Positions 24,013 through 33,748 of a DNA stretch of 64,000 bases are shown in pieces. The notes under the pieces were generated by a model. It worked only from the letters and a program-made list of their open reading frames with translations, had not been told where the DNA came from and made no database searches. Source of the stretch: Celeribacter litoreus. Its GTDB lineage: Bacteria; Pseudomonadota; Alphaproteobacteria; Rhodobacterales; Rhodobacteraceae. The stretch's first letter is position 1; every line of letters begins with the position of its first letter. A program made the translations under genes and the position numbers. The stretch is taken from the NCBI RefSeq assembly GCF_020165855.1, contig NZ_JAIUFY010000005.1, positions 434,001 through 498,000 of the forward strand, read 5' to 3'.

Positions 24013-25029
24013 TCAGCGCACGAAGCCCATGATCTCGAAGGTTTTGTCGAGGATCGGGTCGGCGATGGCTTTCGCTTTGTCAGCGCCTTTCGCCATGATG
24101 CGGTCAATTTCGGCCGGATCGTCCATGAGGCGCTTCATCTCGGTCGAGATCGGCGCGAGGTGTTCAACCGCGAGGTCAGCAAGCGCAGGCTTGAATTTAC
24201 CCCAGCCCTGACCGCCGTATTCCGCCAGAACCTCTTCGCCGGTCATGTTTGCGAGACCTGCGTAGATGTTCACGAGGTTGCGCGCCTCAGGACGGTTGGC
24301 GAGGCCTTCCATCTCTTCCGGCAACACCTCGGGGTCGGTTTTCGACTTTTTGAACTTCTTCGCGATGGTGTCTGCATCATCGGTCATGTTGATGCGTTCC
24401 ATGTCGCTCTCGCCGGACTTCGACATTTTCTTCGTGCCGTCGCGCAGGTTCATCACGCGCATGGCCGGACCTTCGATCACAGGATCACACTGTGGGAAGA
24501 AGTCGACCTTGTAGTCGTGGTTGAACTTGTTCGCGATGTCGCGGGTCAGCTCGACGTGCTGTTTTTGATCCTCGCCCACCGGCACGTGCGTGGCGTGGTA
24601 GAGCAGGATGTCAGCTGCCATAAGCGACGGATAAGCGTAGAGGCCGAGAGACACGTTTTCCGCGTTCTTGCCAGCTTTGTCCTTGAACTGGGTCATGCGG
24701 TTCATCCAACCAACACGCGCCACACAGTTGAAGAGCCAGCCAAGTTCGGCGTGTGCGGACACGCGGGACTGGTTAAACAGAATAGACTTGTCTGGGTCGA
24801 TGCCTGCGGCGAGATAGCCGGCGGCGACTTCGCGGGTTGCGTGTCTCAGATCCTCAGGGCTTTGCCAGACGGTGACGGCGTGCATATCAACCACGCAATA
24901 GATGGTTTCGAACTCACCGCCCTGCATATCCACGAAGCGTTTGATCGCGCCGAGGTAGTTGCCGAGGGTGAGCCCGCCCGAAGGCTTGATCCCCGAAAAT
25001 ACGCGGGGGGTAAAGGCAGGCTTGTCCAT
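24013..25029 (-). CDS. trpS: Tryptophanyl-tRNA synthetase
   Basis: A 338-residue class I synthetase charging tRNA-Trp. The HIGH-equivalent is [13 protein letters not shown] (about residues 15-27), and the KMSKS loop is exact in [14 protein letters not shown]. The tryptophan-site and dimer signatures [26 protein letters not shown] are present in outline. ATG 25029 matches the family start ([18 protein letters not shown]); a longer ORF continues upstream into unrelated sequence. It is divergent from the rhomboid-like gene, with 78 bases between. Confidence 0.97.
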   Translation of the reverse strand: MDKPAFTPRVFSGIKPSGGLTLGNYLGAIKRFVDMQGGEFETIYCVVDMHAVTVWQSPEDLRHATREVAAGYLAAGIDPDKSILFNQSRVSAHAELGWLFNCVARVGWMNRMTQFKDKAGKNAENVSLGLYAYPSLMAADILLYHATHVPVGEDQKQHVELTRDIANKFNHDYKVDFFPQCDPVIEGPAMRVMNLRDGTKKMSKSGESDMERINMTDDADTIAKKFKKSKTDPEVLPEEMEGLANRPEARNLVNIYAGLANMTGEEVLAEYGGQGWGKFKPALADLAVEHLAPISTEMKRLMDDPAEIDRIMAKGADKAKAIADPILDKTFEIMGFVR

Positions 25030-25107
25030 CTGGGACTCCGTCTCTGGAATAATAGGTGCACATCGCTTACCTATGCCGGACCAGAGCGTCAAGGAAAGGC
25101 CCCGTTT

Positions 25108-25806
25108 ATGTCCCATGATCAGGAAGAGTTTGGCTTCGAGCACCCTTTCAATGCGCTGCCTCCTGCGGTTGTCGCGATTGTAATGCTGCTCGGGGGAATC
25201 GAACTTGTCTTCCAAGTCGGTAATCTCGGGCTCGTTGGCGGGCCGGAAGCGGTGGGCTGGCGTCTGGATGCGCTGCAGAAGTTCAGTTTTCTTGATCAGG
25301 TGTTCGAACAGATGCGCATGCTCGACATGTGGCCGTTCGAGCACGTGCGCCGCGTGTTCACCTATGCCTTCGTTCATTTCTCGATCACGCATGTTCTGAT
25401 GGCGTCGGTCTTCATCCTCGCGATGGGGAAGATGGTGGGTGAGGTTTTTGGCAATTTTGCGGTCTTGGCGATTTTCGTCGTCTCGACCATTGTTGGTGCG
25501 CTGGCCTATGGCCTCATCCTCGATGTCGAACGCCCGCTCGCAGGGGCCTATCCCGCGGCCTACGGGTTTATCGGGGCCTATTCCTTTATCCTTTGGATCG
25601 GGCTTGGAAATCTCGGGCAGAACCGTCTCGGGGCGTTTCGGCTCATCGCGCTGTTGATGGGCATTCAGTTCGTGTTTGGCGTGCTCTTCGGCGGCTCGCC
25701 CGATTGGGTCGCAGATCTTGCCGGATTTGCCGCAGGTTTTGCGACTGCGGCGGGTTTGCGCCCCGGCGCATTTGTGCGTCTTCTGGCTCGGCTGCGAGAG
25801 CGGTGA
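25108..25806 (+). CDS. Rhomboid-family membrane protein lacking the catalytic dyad
   Basis: A 232-residue protein with about 6 transmembrane segments and the rhomboid layout, including [12 protein letters not shown] near residues 89-100 and [17 protein letters not shown]. The usual GxSG serine position reads [10 protein letters not shown], with Tyr152 in place of serine, and the last-helix histidine (HxxGxxxG) reads DLAGFAAG, with Asp203. So it is probably a proteolytically inactive pseudo-rhomboid. I recall related Rhodobacteraceae proteins with the same substitutions. ATG 25108 starts the natural N-terminus; the longer in-frame ORF is antisense to trpS. It stops exactly where the convergent murJ stop begins. 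Confidence 0.8.
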   Translation: MSHDQEEFGFEHPFNALPPAVVAIVMLLGGIELVFQVGNLGLVGGPEAVGWRLDALQKFSFLDQVFEQMRMLDMWPFEHVRRVFTYAFVHFSITHVLMASVFILAMGKMVGEVFGNFAVLAIFVVSTIVGALAYGLILDVERPLAGAYPAAYGFIGAYSFILWIGLGNLGQNRLGAFRLIALLMGIQFVFGVLFGGSPDWVADLAGFAAGFATAAGLRPGAFVRLLARLRER

Positions 25807-27345
25807 TTAGCCGCGTTTGACGGAGCGTTTGAGTTCCGACAGGCGCACGGCTCCGACGACGTGAGCGATCACGAAGTAGCCGACGATCCCAATGGTGACG
25901 AGCAAGAGCGTGGCGAGACCCCGCGAGAGCTCGAAGATCGGGCTCAGGGCCAGCTCTGCGCCATAAAGAACCACGCCCATCAGAATCGAGGCGATCAGGA
26001 TACGTGGTGCACGTGACTTGAGGCGTGCGTCCGAACGCACGTCTTCGCCCATGTCTCCCTTGCCGAACCAGAGCATCGCGACCATGCCCCACGCAGCAAG
26101 GGACGTGGCCACAGCCGCCGCCACATAGCCGATCACGAATGACAGGCCGATGGCCACAACCGCGTTGATCACCATCGCATAGAGCGCGAAACGGAACGGC
26201 GTTTTCGTGTTCTCACGGGCGAAGTAGAGCGGCTGAAGGACTTTCTGCATCACAAAGGCGGGCAGGCCGAGGCCGTAAATAGCGACCGCGACGGCTGTCT
26301 TCGAAGCGTCTTCGGGCAAGAACGCACCGCGCTGAAACAGGAAGGAGATGAGCGGTTCCGGAATGACGATCAGGGCCACGGCTGCTGGAACAGTCAGAAG
26401 CAGGGCGAATTCAAAGGCGCGGTTATAGGCGTCCCGCGCGCCAGCGCCGTCTCCGGCCTGAAGGCGGCGGGAGAGGTCGGGCAGGAGGACGATGCCAATT
26501 GCGATGGCTACAACGCCGAGCGGTAGCTGATACAGTCGATCCGCAAGGTTGAGGTATTGCAGCGCCCCCTCTTCGGAGAAAGAGGCGACCTGACGACCGA
26601 TGAGCAGGTTGATCTGGACAACCCCACCGGCAAGCGCGGCAGGTCCAGCGAGAATGAATAGACGTTTGAGTTCCGGCGTCAGCTTCGGTACACGCGGGCG
26701 GAGATTGAAACCCGCAAGCGCAGCGGCGCGCCACACCACAAAGAGTTGCGCGGCGCCGGCAAGTGGCACAGACCAGATGAGCGCGTCTTGGACCGGATAG
26801 CCGAGCTTTGCCGCCCCAACCATCGCGGCGGAGAGGATGACATTGAGCAGCACGGGCGCGCCTGCCGCGGCGGCGAACCGGCCTGTGGCGTTCAGGATGC
26901 CCGAAAAGAGCGCCGCAAGGGCAATGAACACGATGTAGGGAAACGCGATCCGGCCAAAGTCCACGGCGAGGTCAAAGCGCTCGTCGCCGATGAACCCTGC
27001 GGCCATCGCTGAGACAAGAATAGGCATGAAAACCGTCGCTATGAGCGACAGGCCGATCAAGATTGTCGCAAGAACGGAGAACGTGTCTTCGGCGAAGCGT
27101 TTCGCGTCCTCTTCGGCCTCTAGCTTTTTCGAAAACAGCGGCACAAAGGCGACGTTGAGCGTTCCTTCCGCGAAGAAACGTCGGAACATGTTCGGCAGAG
27201 AAAACGCGACAACGAAGGCTTCCGCCGCCGGTCCCGCTCCGAGATAGGCCGCAATGAGCGCGTCACGGACGAACCCGAGCACGCGGCTCATCAGGGTCCA
27301 GCCCCCCACGGTCACAAACCCGCGGATCAGCTTGATCGGCTTCAT
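25807..27345 (-). CDS. murJ: Lipid II flippase
   Basis: A 512-residue inner-membrane protein with about 13-14 hydrophobic segments, flipping lipid II for peptidoglycan synthesis. The N-terminus (VGGWTLMSRVLGFVRDALIAAYLG, in part), PNMFRRFFAEGTLNVAFVPLF and a central arginine-containing region match MurJ/MviN. Length is normal. Its ATG overlaps the glnD stop by 4 bases (27342-27345), so it is translated from the glnD mRNA. The 3' end abuts the convergent rhomboid gene with no gap. Confidence 0.95.
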   Translation of the reverse strand: MKPIKLIRGFVTVGGWTLMSRVLGFVRDALIAAYLGAGPAAEAFVVAFSLPNMFRRFFAEGTLNVAFVPLFSKKLEAEEDAKRFAEDTFSVLATILIGLSLIATVFMPILVSAMAAGFIGDERFDLAVDFGRIAFPYIVFIALAALFSGILNATGRFAAAAGAPVLLNVILSAAMVGAAKLGYPVQDALIWSVPLAGAAQLFVVWRAAALAGFNLRPRVPKLTPELKRLFILAGPAALAGGVVQINLLIGRQVASFSEEGALQYLNLADRLYQLPLGVVAIAIGIVLLPDLSRRLQAGDGAGARDAYNRAFEFALLLTVPAAVALIVIPEPLISFLFQRGAFLPEDASKTAVAVAIYGLGLPAFVMQKVLQPLYFARENTKTPFRFALYAMVINAVVAIGLSFVIGYVAAAVATSLAAWGMVAMLWFGKGDMGEDVRSDARLKSRAPRILIASILMGVVLYGAELALSPIFELSRGLATLLLVTIGIVGYFVIAHVVGAVRLSELKRSVKRG

Positions 27346-30170
27346 GCGCTGTGGGCCTGTTTTGCCCCGTCGACGATCGCTTCACGCAAGCGTTTCTCGA
27401 GCGTTTTGCGGCGGCTCTCGGAGTGGATCTTCATCCCGAACATGTCCTTGACGTAGAAAGAGTCGACGACCTGCGCCCCGTAAGTGGCGATTTGGGCGGA
27501 CACGATGGAGATGTTGTTTTCGGCGAGAACGCGGGTCAGGTCGTAAAGCAGACCAGGCCGGTCACGGGTGTCCACCTCGACAATCGTAAAGATTTCAGAG
27601 CCTTCGTTGTCGAAGGTGATCGACGTCGGCACATTGAACTTGCTCTCGCGCTTCTTGATCTTGTCGCGCGACTTGAGCGCCTCACCGGTGATGACCTCAC
27701 CGCGCAGGTTCTTCTCAATCGACTGGCGCAGGCGGGGCAGGCGGCTTTCCTCGAACGGGTTTCCATCCTTGTCCTGAATCCAGAATGCCGGCGTCGCATA
27801 TCCGTCCTTCGTCGTGAAGGTGCGCGCGTCGACAACGTTTGCACCGACGAGAGCAAGCGCGCCAGCGAGACGGGAGAAAATCCCGTGGTGGTCGGCCAGA
27901 GCAAAGCACGCGCGTGTTGCATCGCGATCATCATCCTGATGCAGGTCGATGCGGATTTCGTCCGGACGGATATCTTTGAGCAGGTGCGCAAAAGTCTCAT
28001 GAGCCGCAAAGGGGAGACCCTGCCAATAGGGGCCGTAATGGCGCTGGATTTCACGGCGTTTTTCGGCAGCGCTCCAGTCGGACAGGCGGGACCGCAGTTC
28101 GCCCTTGGCCTCGCCTTCACGTGCGTCGCGGTTGACCTCTTCGAGCCCATGTTCGAGTGCAATAGATGTCTGCGTATGCAGGTTGCGGATCAGTGTCGCT
28201 TTCCAGTTGTTCCAGACGTCCGGGCCAACCCCGCGGATATCGCAGGCGGTCAGGATCGTCAGTAGGTCGAGACGCTCCTTCGTTTTTACGGCCTTGGCGA
28301 AATCGCGGACGGTGCGCGGATCGGAGATGTCGCGTTTTTGTGCCATGTCGGACATAAGCAGGTGATAGCGGACCAGCCATTCGACCGTTTCACATTCCGC
28401 AGGCTTCAGCCCGAGGCGAGGGGCCACTTTGCGCGCGATTTGTGCGCCAAGGACAGAGTGGTCGATGTCACGGCCCTTGCCGATGTCATGCAAGAGCATC
28501 GCGACATAGAGCACCTTTCGGTTGATGCCCGCTTTGAGAATGCTTGAGGTGAGCGGAAGCTCTTCGGTCAATTCACCACGCTCGGCCTGAGCGAATTGGG
28601 AAATGACCTGAATGGTGTGCTCGTCCACTGTGTAGCTGTGATACATGTTGAATTGCATCATCGCGACGATCGGCTGGAATTCCGGAATGAAGGCGCTAAG
28701 CACGCCGAGTTCGTTCATCCGGCGCAAGGCGCGCTCCGGATTGCCATGTTTGAGCATCAGATCGAGGAAGATGCGCTGCGCCTCAGGCGTGTTGCGCATC
28801 TCGGCGTCGATCAGATCAAGGTTGGCGGAAATCAGGCGCATCACATCGGGGTGGAGCAGGTAGCCCGTCCGCAAACCTTCCTCGAAAACACGAAGGATGT
28901 TCAGTTTGTCGGAGAGAAACTCTTTGCGGTCCCGAATGTTCAGGCGGTTATGGATGATCTCGTATTGATCGCCAATCTTTTTACGGCGCTTCAGGAGCCG
29001 CTGCAAAGCGGGTTCCTGTTTGACGTGGATCGCTTCAAGCGCAGTGAGGAAGATGCGGGTCAACTCGCCGACGCGTGTCGCGTGGCGGAAGAAATCCTGC
29101 ATGAAATGTTCGACCGCGCGGCGACCGCTGTGATCGACGTAGCCTAGGAAGTCCGCGACTTCGACCTGCATATCGAAGGTCAGTTGCTCGCTCGGACGTC
29201 CGGCAATGAGATGGAGCGCATTGCGCGCCGCATGGAGGAAGGTCTCTGCTTCCTCGAATTCGCGATATTCCTCGGCCGTGAAGACGCCCGCTTTTACGAG
29301 GTCCGCCGTGTTACGCACGCCGTGAACGTATTTAGCGATCCAGAACAGCGTATGAAGGTCGCGCAGACCGCCTTTGCCCTCTTTGATGTTCGGCTCCACA
29401 ACGTAACGCTGTCCGCCTTGCTTGCGGTGACGCTCGGCGCGTTCGAGGAGTTTAGCTTCGATAAATTCGCGCGCAGTGTTCCGGAAGAGGCTGTCGCGTA
29501 GTTTGATGTGCAATTCGGTGGACAGTTCGCGATTTCCCGCGAGGTGCCGCAGTTCGAGCATCGCTGTACGAATTGTGAAATCTTCGCGGCCCAGACGGAC
29601 GCAGTCGTTGATCGTCCGTGTGGAATGTCCAACTTTAAGATGCAGGTCCCAGAACATGTAGAGCATGCTTTCGACCACGCTCTCGATCCAGCCGTTGATT
29701 TTGTAGGGAGCAAGGAACAGCAGGTCGACATCGGACTGCGGAGACATTTCACCGCGTCCATATCCGCCGACGGCCAGCACGGCGATCTTTTCAGACGCGG
29801 TGGGGTTCGGGTTCGGGTGGAGTTTTTGCGTGGCGGTGAAGAGCACCGATGTGACGATACAATCCGTCAGCCATGCATAGGCTTTGAGCGCGGGGCGGGC
29901 GTTTCGGGGGGCCTCGCAAATGGCGGCCTTGATGGTTTCGCGGCCACGTGCTTGGGCGTCGTTGAGAACCTGCACCGTTGCTTTGCGCACGGCAGCGGCA
30001 TCTCCGGCGTCCGCCCATGCCGCCTCAAGCGCGGCGGATACGGCAGGGACGTCAAAGATGGCAGAGTCTGCGCAAATCAGATGGCTCTCTGGAGCCGGAA
30101 TGATCTCGGCGAGCGTCGGAGTATTAGAAGCCGGTGCCGGCGAAGGCTCTTGGTGCAGGGTCAATCTCAA
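27342..30170 (-). CDS. glnD: [Protein-PII] uridylyltransferase/uridylyl-removing enzyme
   Basis: A 942-residue nitrogen sensor that uridylylates PII proteins when glutamine is low and deuridylylates them when it is high. The nucleotidyltransferase domain has GGYGRGEMSPQSDVDLL (about residues 135-151). The HD phosphohydrolase domain has LLHDIGKGRDIDHSVLGA near residue 560. Two C-terminal ACT domains follow (FSRLAGALALVGANVVDAR and PGLLYDLTRVLAENNISIV), which bind glutamine. The start is uncertain: TTG 30170 is used, overlapping the preceding lipoprotein gene by 47 bases; TTG 30164 is also possible. murJ follows with a 4-base overlap. Confidence 0.95.
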   Translation of the reverse strand: MRLTLHQEPSPAPASNTPTLAEIIPAPESHLICADSAIFDVPAVSAALEAAWADAGDAAAVRKATVQVLNDAQARGRETIKAAICEAPRNARPALKAYAWLTDCIVTSVLFTATQKLHPNPNPTASEKIAVLAVGGYGRGEMSPQSDVDLLFLAPYKINGWIESVVESMLYMFWDLHLKVGHSTRTINDCVRLGREDFTIRTAMLELRHLAGNRELSTELHIKLRDSLFRNTAREFIEAKLLERAERHRKQGGQRYVVEPNIKEGKGGLRDLHTLFWIAKYVHGVRNTADLVKAGVFTAEEYREFEEAETFLHAARNALHLIAGRPSEQLTFDMQVEVADFLGYVDHSGRRAVEHFMQDFFRHATRVGELTRIFLTALEAIHVKQEPALQRLLKRRKKIGDQYEIIHNRLNIRDRKEFLSDKLNILRVFEEGLRTGYLLHPDVMRLISANLDLIDAEMRNTPEAQRIFLDLMLKHGNPERALRRMNELGVLSAFIPEFQPIVAMMQFNMYHSYTVDEHTIQVISQFAQAERGELTEELPLTSSILKAGINRKVLYVAMLLHDIGKGRDIDHSVLGAQIARKVAPRLGLKPAECETVEWLVRYHLLMSDMAQKRDISDPRTVRDFAKAVKTKERLDLLTILTACDIRGVGPDVWNNWKATLIRNLHTQTSIALEHGLEEVNRDAREGEAKGELRSRLSDWSAAEKRREIQRHYGPYWQGLPFAAHETFAHLLKDIRPDEIRIDLHQDDDRDATRACFALADHHGIFSRLAGALALVGANVVDARTFTTKDGYATPAFWIQDKDGNPFEESRLPRLRQSIEKNLRGEVITGEALKSRDKIKKRESKFNVPTSITFDNEGSEIFTIVEVDTRDRPGLLYDLTRVLAENNISIVSAQIATYGAQVVDSFYVKDMFGMKIHSESRRKTLEKRLREAIVDGAKQAHSA

Positions 30171-31302
30171 CTACCTGATTATCTTGGATCGTCGCGACCG
30201 AGAGGCCGCGTTGGTTTGTACCGTCGGGCAAAAGACGGAAGATTCCGTTTACGCCGACAAAGCCGGAGCCGCGGGTCAGCCCCTGAGCTGTGAGCGCGTT
30301 CTGATCTCCCGCTTCGACGAGTGCACCGATAGCGGCGATACCGTCATAGGCGAGACCGGCCAACGCGTGCGGCGGCTCACCATAGGCGGCGGTGTAACGC
30401 GAAGAGAAGTTTGCGGTCAGCATCTGGTCGGGAATGGCAAACCAGCTGTTTTGCAGCCCAGGGAGAGTTAGCGCAGAGCTCGGCACGTTCCAGCGCTGGA
30501 GGCCAACAAACTGCGGGTCTGGCGATGTCATGCCATTTTCCGGAAGCATCTGTGCCAGAAGCGGCATCGCGCCGTCATTGCCCGATGTGAAGAAGACGGT
30601 GTCTGCCCCGGTCTCCCGAGCGGTGGACACGATGGGCCGAATGGCTTGAATGACCGCCTGTTGGGTTAGTTCAAAGCTCTGCTCTGCAACGAGGGATGCT
30701 CCATTGCCTGCGATGGCGCCTTTGATCGCGTTTGCGCCAGCGATCTCAGCCGGGCTATTGCCGTTCACCAGCATGATCTGGTTTTTGCCTTGAGCGCGCG
30801 CATAGGAGACGAGGCGGTCGGCCGTGTTTTCAAAGGTCGGGCCGAGGATGAACACGTTGCCGCCTGCGACGTCCGGATTGTTGGAGAAGGACAGAACGTT
30901 GATGCCCGCATTCCGCGCCGGAAGACCCGCAAGCTGCGCAGAGCCGCCGTAAACCGGACCGAGAATGATTTTTGCGCCGTCCTTCACCGCCAGAGACGCG
31001 GCCACAGAAGCCCCTTCGGCAATTCCGGAGGTCGGATAAACACGCAGATCGATCTGGGCGCCGTCGAGGTCCGCAATCGCGAGACGCGCGGCGTTTTCGA
31101 GGGACTGCGCGACGACGATGTCGCCTGGAGTCTGCGAATCGTAGGGGACGAGCAGGGCGACCGGAACCGGAGCCCTCGTATTGATCACGGGTCCGCCCCC
31201 GACAGGAAATGCGCCGGGTTCACAGGCTGCGAGGGCAAGAACGGACAAGCCGAGGGTGATTTTGGCAAGCGACTTGCGGGCGGCACGCAGAACGGCGAAC
31301 AT
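30124..31302 (-). CDS. Penicillin-binding protein activator-like lipoprotein (LpoA/LppC-type)
   Basis: A 392-residue outer-membrane-type lipoprotein. The signal peptide ends at a lipobox LALAAC (cysteine near residue 27 of the used start). The rest is a periplasmic-binding-protein fold (Peripla_BP_6 class) with VPVALLVPYD, KIILGPVYGGSAQLAG and a hinge region about VFILGPTFENTADRL. By family it stimulates peptidoglycan synthases, but an amino-acid-binding role is also possible. ATG 31302 is chosen; GTG 31314 sits too close to the agga ribosome site. It is divergent from rsmI and overlaps glnD at its end. Confidence 0.8.
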   Translation of the reverse strand: MFAVLRAARKSLAKITLGLSVLALAACEPGAFPVGGGPVINTRAPVPVALLVPYDSQTPGDIVVAQSLENAARLAIADLDGAQIDLRVYPTSGIAEGASVAASLAVKDGAKIILGPVYGGSAQLAGLPARNAGINVLSFSNNPDVAGGNVFILGPTFENTADRLVSYARAQGKNQIMLVNGNSPAEIAGANAIKGAIAGNGASLVAEQSFELTQQAVIQAIRPIVSTARETGADTVFFTSGNDGAMPLLAQMLPENGMTSPDPQFVGLQRWNVPSSALTLPGLQNSWFAIPDQMLTANFSSRYTAAYGEPPHALAGLAYDGIAAIGALVEAGDQNALTAQGLTRGSGFVGVNGIFRLLPDGTNQRGLSVATIQDNQVVEIDPAPRAFAGTGF

Positions 31303-31427
31303 AGGACGTAACACTCCTGAAGAAAACTTCGGTGATCAAGGGAGTCCGCAAGTTGGTCCCCCTCGAATGTGCGGGCAGACTAAGCGACCGATACAAAAGA
31401 GTAAACGTCCCAAAACCCGAGGGTGCA

Positions 31428-32291
31428 TTGATTTACCAATCCAAGCCGCTTTCCGCCGGTCTCTATTTCGTCGCGACGCCAATCGGCAACGCGCGCGATA
31501 TCACGTTGCGGGCACTCGACATTCTTGCGTCTGCTGACGTTCTCGCTGCAGAGGATACGCGGTCGTTGCGCAAGCTGATGGAAATTCATGGCGTTCCGCT
31601 GAACGGGCGTCACGTCATTGCCTATCACGATCACAACGGTGCGCAGGCACGGCCACGGTTGCTCGGCCTGTTGGCTGAGGGGAAATCTGTCGCCTATGCG
31701 TCCGAGGCGGGCACGCCCTTGGTTGCAGATCCTGGGTTCGTTTTGTCCAGAGAGGCGATTGAGGCGGGCGTGCCTGTAACCTCTGCGCCGGGCCCGTCAG
31801 CAATGATTGCCGCCCTTACGATTTCGGGGCTGCCGTCTGACCGGTTTCTGTTTGCCGGATTCCCGCCCGCGGCCCGCGGTGCGCGGTTGAAGTTTTTCTC
31901 CTCCTTTGCAGATGTGCAGGCGACGCTGGGGTTCTACGAGAGCCCGAAGCGCATTCATCGCACGCTTGAAGAGCTTTGTGAGACGCTCGGGGAAAAGCGG
32001 CAAGCCGCACTGTGCCGCGAGTTGACGAAGCGATTTGAAGAGGTGCGCAAGGGCACGCTCCGCGAGTTGGAGTTCAGTTTGCGTGACGCTCCGGTGAAAG
32101 GAGAAATTGTGCTCCTCGTGGATCGTGGTGCAGGAGAAGAAGCGTCCGAGGAAGATGTCGAGACGGCTCTGAGAAGTGCCTTGGAAAAGATGTCTGTAAA
32201 AGACGCGGCGGCCGAAGTCGCGCTTAAAACCGGATTGAAGAAACGCGACGTTTACCAAATGGCGCTCAAGATGTCCCGTGAAGACACCTAG
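31428..32291 (+). CDS. rsmI: 16S rRNA (cytidine-1402-2'-O)-methyltransferase
   Basis: A 287-residue SAM-dependent methyltransferase acting on the ribosomal decoding centre together with RsmH. The tetrapyrrole-methylase fold is shown by LYFVATPIGNARDITLRAL, AAEDTRSLRKLMEIHG, AYASEAGTPLVADPGF and VTSAPGPSAMIAALTISGLP (in outline). The start TTG 31428 has a cgaggg ribosome site about 5 bases upstream and begins just before the conserved core; GTG 31332 would add 32 residues without family similarity. It leads a plus-strand cluster with yraN and gshB. Confidence 0.93.
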   Translation: MIYQSKPLSAGLYFVATPIGNARDITLRALDILASADVLAAEDTRSLRKLMEIHGVPLNGRHVIAYHDHNGAQARPRLLGLLAEGKSVAYASEAGTPLVADPGFVLSREAIEAGVPVTSAPGPSAMIAALTISGLPSDRFLFAGFPPAARGARLKFFSSFADVQATLGFYESPKRIHRTLEELCETLGEKRQAALCRELTKRFEEVRKGTLRELEFSLRDAPVKGEIVLLVDRGAGEEASEEDVETALRSALEKMSVKDAAAEVALKTGLKKRDVYQMALKMSREDT

Positions 32292-32309
32292 ACACGATTA
32301 GGATTTGCG

Positions 32310-32708
32310 ATGCCCAATGATGCGCAAGTGAGCCCTCCGAGTGCCACCCGCCGCCGTCGGGGAGAGCAGGCTTATCACAAGGGGCTCGCTGCGGAGGAGG
32401 CCGTGGCACGCGAATATCTTGCGGCTGGATGCAAGAAGTTGGAGCAGCGTTGGCGCGGCCCGGGCGGGGAGATTGATCTCATCTTCGCGCGCGGCGGCGA
32501 GGTGATTTTTGTTGAGGTGAAAGCCTCTCGCACGCACGAGCGAGCCGCCGAGAGCCTCAGTGCACGACAAATCGCGCGACTTTGCGCGAGCGCAGAGGCC
32601 TATATCGGCGCGATGCCGGGGGGACTAAACACTCCGATGCGGCTCGATGTGGCGCTCGTAGATGGGGCGGGTGTCGTCGAAATTCTCGAAAATGCGCTTA
32701 TGGCATAA
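32310..32708 (+). CDS. YraN/UPF0102 family protein
   Basis: A 132-residue protein with the UPF0102 signature: RRRGEQAYHKGLAAEEAVAREYL, then GGEIDLIFARGGEVIFVEVKA, a nuclease-like D...EVK arrangement (D and E-x-K) that resembles Holliday-junction resolvase folds. Function in this family is not established. It follows rsmI by 18 bases and is a common neighbour of rsmI. Confidence 0.88.
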   Translation: MPNDAQVSPPSATRRRRGEQAYHKGLAAEEAVAREYLAAGCKKLEQRWRGPGGEIDLIFARGGEVIFVEVKASRTHERAAESLSARQIARLCASAEAYIGAMPGGLNTPMRLDVALVDGAGVVEILENALMA

Positions 32709-32796
32709 CCTTTTGTGAGTTCGCGCACAGGACATTCTCATTGAACGAAACGCGGGGCTGGTCCATCTAGGTAGAAAGACAGGATGGAGAACAGCC

Positions 32797-33738
32797 TTGG
32801 CCCTTAAAGTCGCGATTCAGATGGACCCGATCGGTCCGATCAACATCAACGCAGACAGCACCTTCCGCATCATGGAAGAAGCCCAGAAACGGGGACATGA
32901 GCTGTTTTACTACACGCCGGATCATTTGGCCTTCCAAGAGGGTCGCGTCACCGCACGCGGATGGCCCCTCGAAGTGCGCCGCGTCGAAGGCGATCACTAC
33001 ACGCTCGGCGAGATGACTGAGGTTGATCTTGGCGAATACGATGTGGTCTGGCTCCGCCAGGATCCGCCCTTCGACATGGGCTACATCACGACAACGCACC
33101 TGCTTGAGCTGATCACGCCGGGCACGCTCGTCGTCAATGATCCGTTCTGGGTGCGCAACTACCCTGAGAAACTGCTCGTCCTGACCTTCCCCGACCTGAC
33201 GCCGCCGACCGCAATCGCACGCGATCTGGAGACGATCAAAGCGTTCAAGGAAAAGCACGGCGACATCATTCTCAAGCCGCTCTACGGCAATGGCGGTGCT
33301 GGTGTGTTCCGTCTCGATCCGAATGACCGGAACTTGTCCTCGCTCCACGAACTCTTCACCGGCATGTCCCGCGAACCGATGATCGTGCAGAAATTCTTGC
33401 CGGATGTGTCCAAAGGCGACAAACGTGTGATCCTCGTGGACGGCGAACCCGTTGGCGCGATCAACCGCGTGCCGCAGGCCGGCGAGACCCGTTCGAACAT
33501 GCACGTCGGCGGTCGTCCGGAGAAAATCGGTCTGACCGAGCGCGACCTCGAAATCTGCGCCCGCATCGGGCCGCTTTTGAAGGAGAAGGGTCAGATTTTT
33601 GTCGGCATCGACGTGATCGGCGATTATCTCACCGAGATCAACGTGACCTCCCCGACCGGCATTCAGGAACTCGAACGGTTCGACGGCACGAACACAGCCG
33701 AGATCATCTGGAAAGCCATCGAAGCCAAGCGCGCGTGA
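32797..33738 (+). CDS. gshB: Glutathione synthetase
   Basis: A 313-residue ATP-grasp enzyme joining gamma-glutamylcysteine and glycine to make glutathione. Signatures include [15 protein letters not shown] at the start, [31 protein letters not shown] (the ATP-grasp glycine loop) and [19 protein letters not shown]. It starts at TTG 32797 with a ggag ribosome site; no ATG fits in the right place. It is 88 bases after yraN and 10 bases before the esterase gene, and a glutathione S-transferase is encoded about 2.5 kb further on. Confidence 0.96.
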   Translation: MALKVAIQMDPIGPININADSTFRIMEEAQKRGHELFYYTPDHLAFQEGRVTARGWPLEVRRVEGDHYTLGEMTEVDLGEYDVVWLRQDPPFDMGYITTTHLLELITPGTLVVNDPFWVRNYPEKLLVLTFPDLTPPTAIARDLETIKAFKEKHGDIILKPLYGNGGAGVFRLDPNDRNLSSLHELFTGMSREPMIVQKFLPDVSKGDKRVILVDGEPVGAINRVPQAGETRSNMHVGGRPEKIGLTERDLEICARIGPLLKEKGQIFVGIDVIGDYLTEINVTSPTGIQELERFDGTNTAEIIWKAIEAKRA

Positions 33739-33748
33739 GGCCAAGACC

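Noticed and set aside
23941-25107. Long plus-strand ORF running into the rhomboid gene
   Set aside because: The first 389 codons are antisense to trpS, a clear synthetase with its motifs intact. The rhomboid's natural start is ATG 25108.
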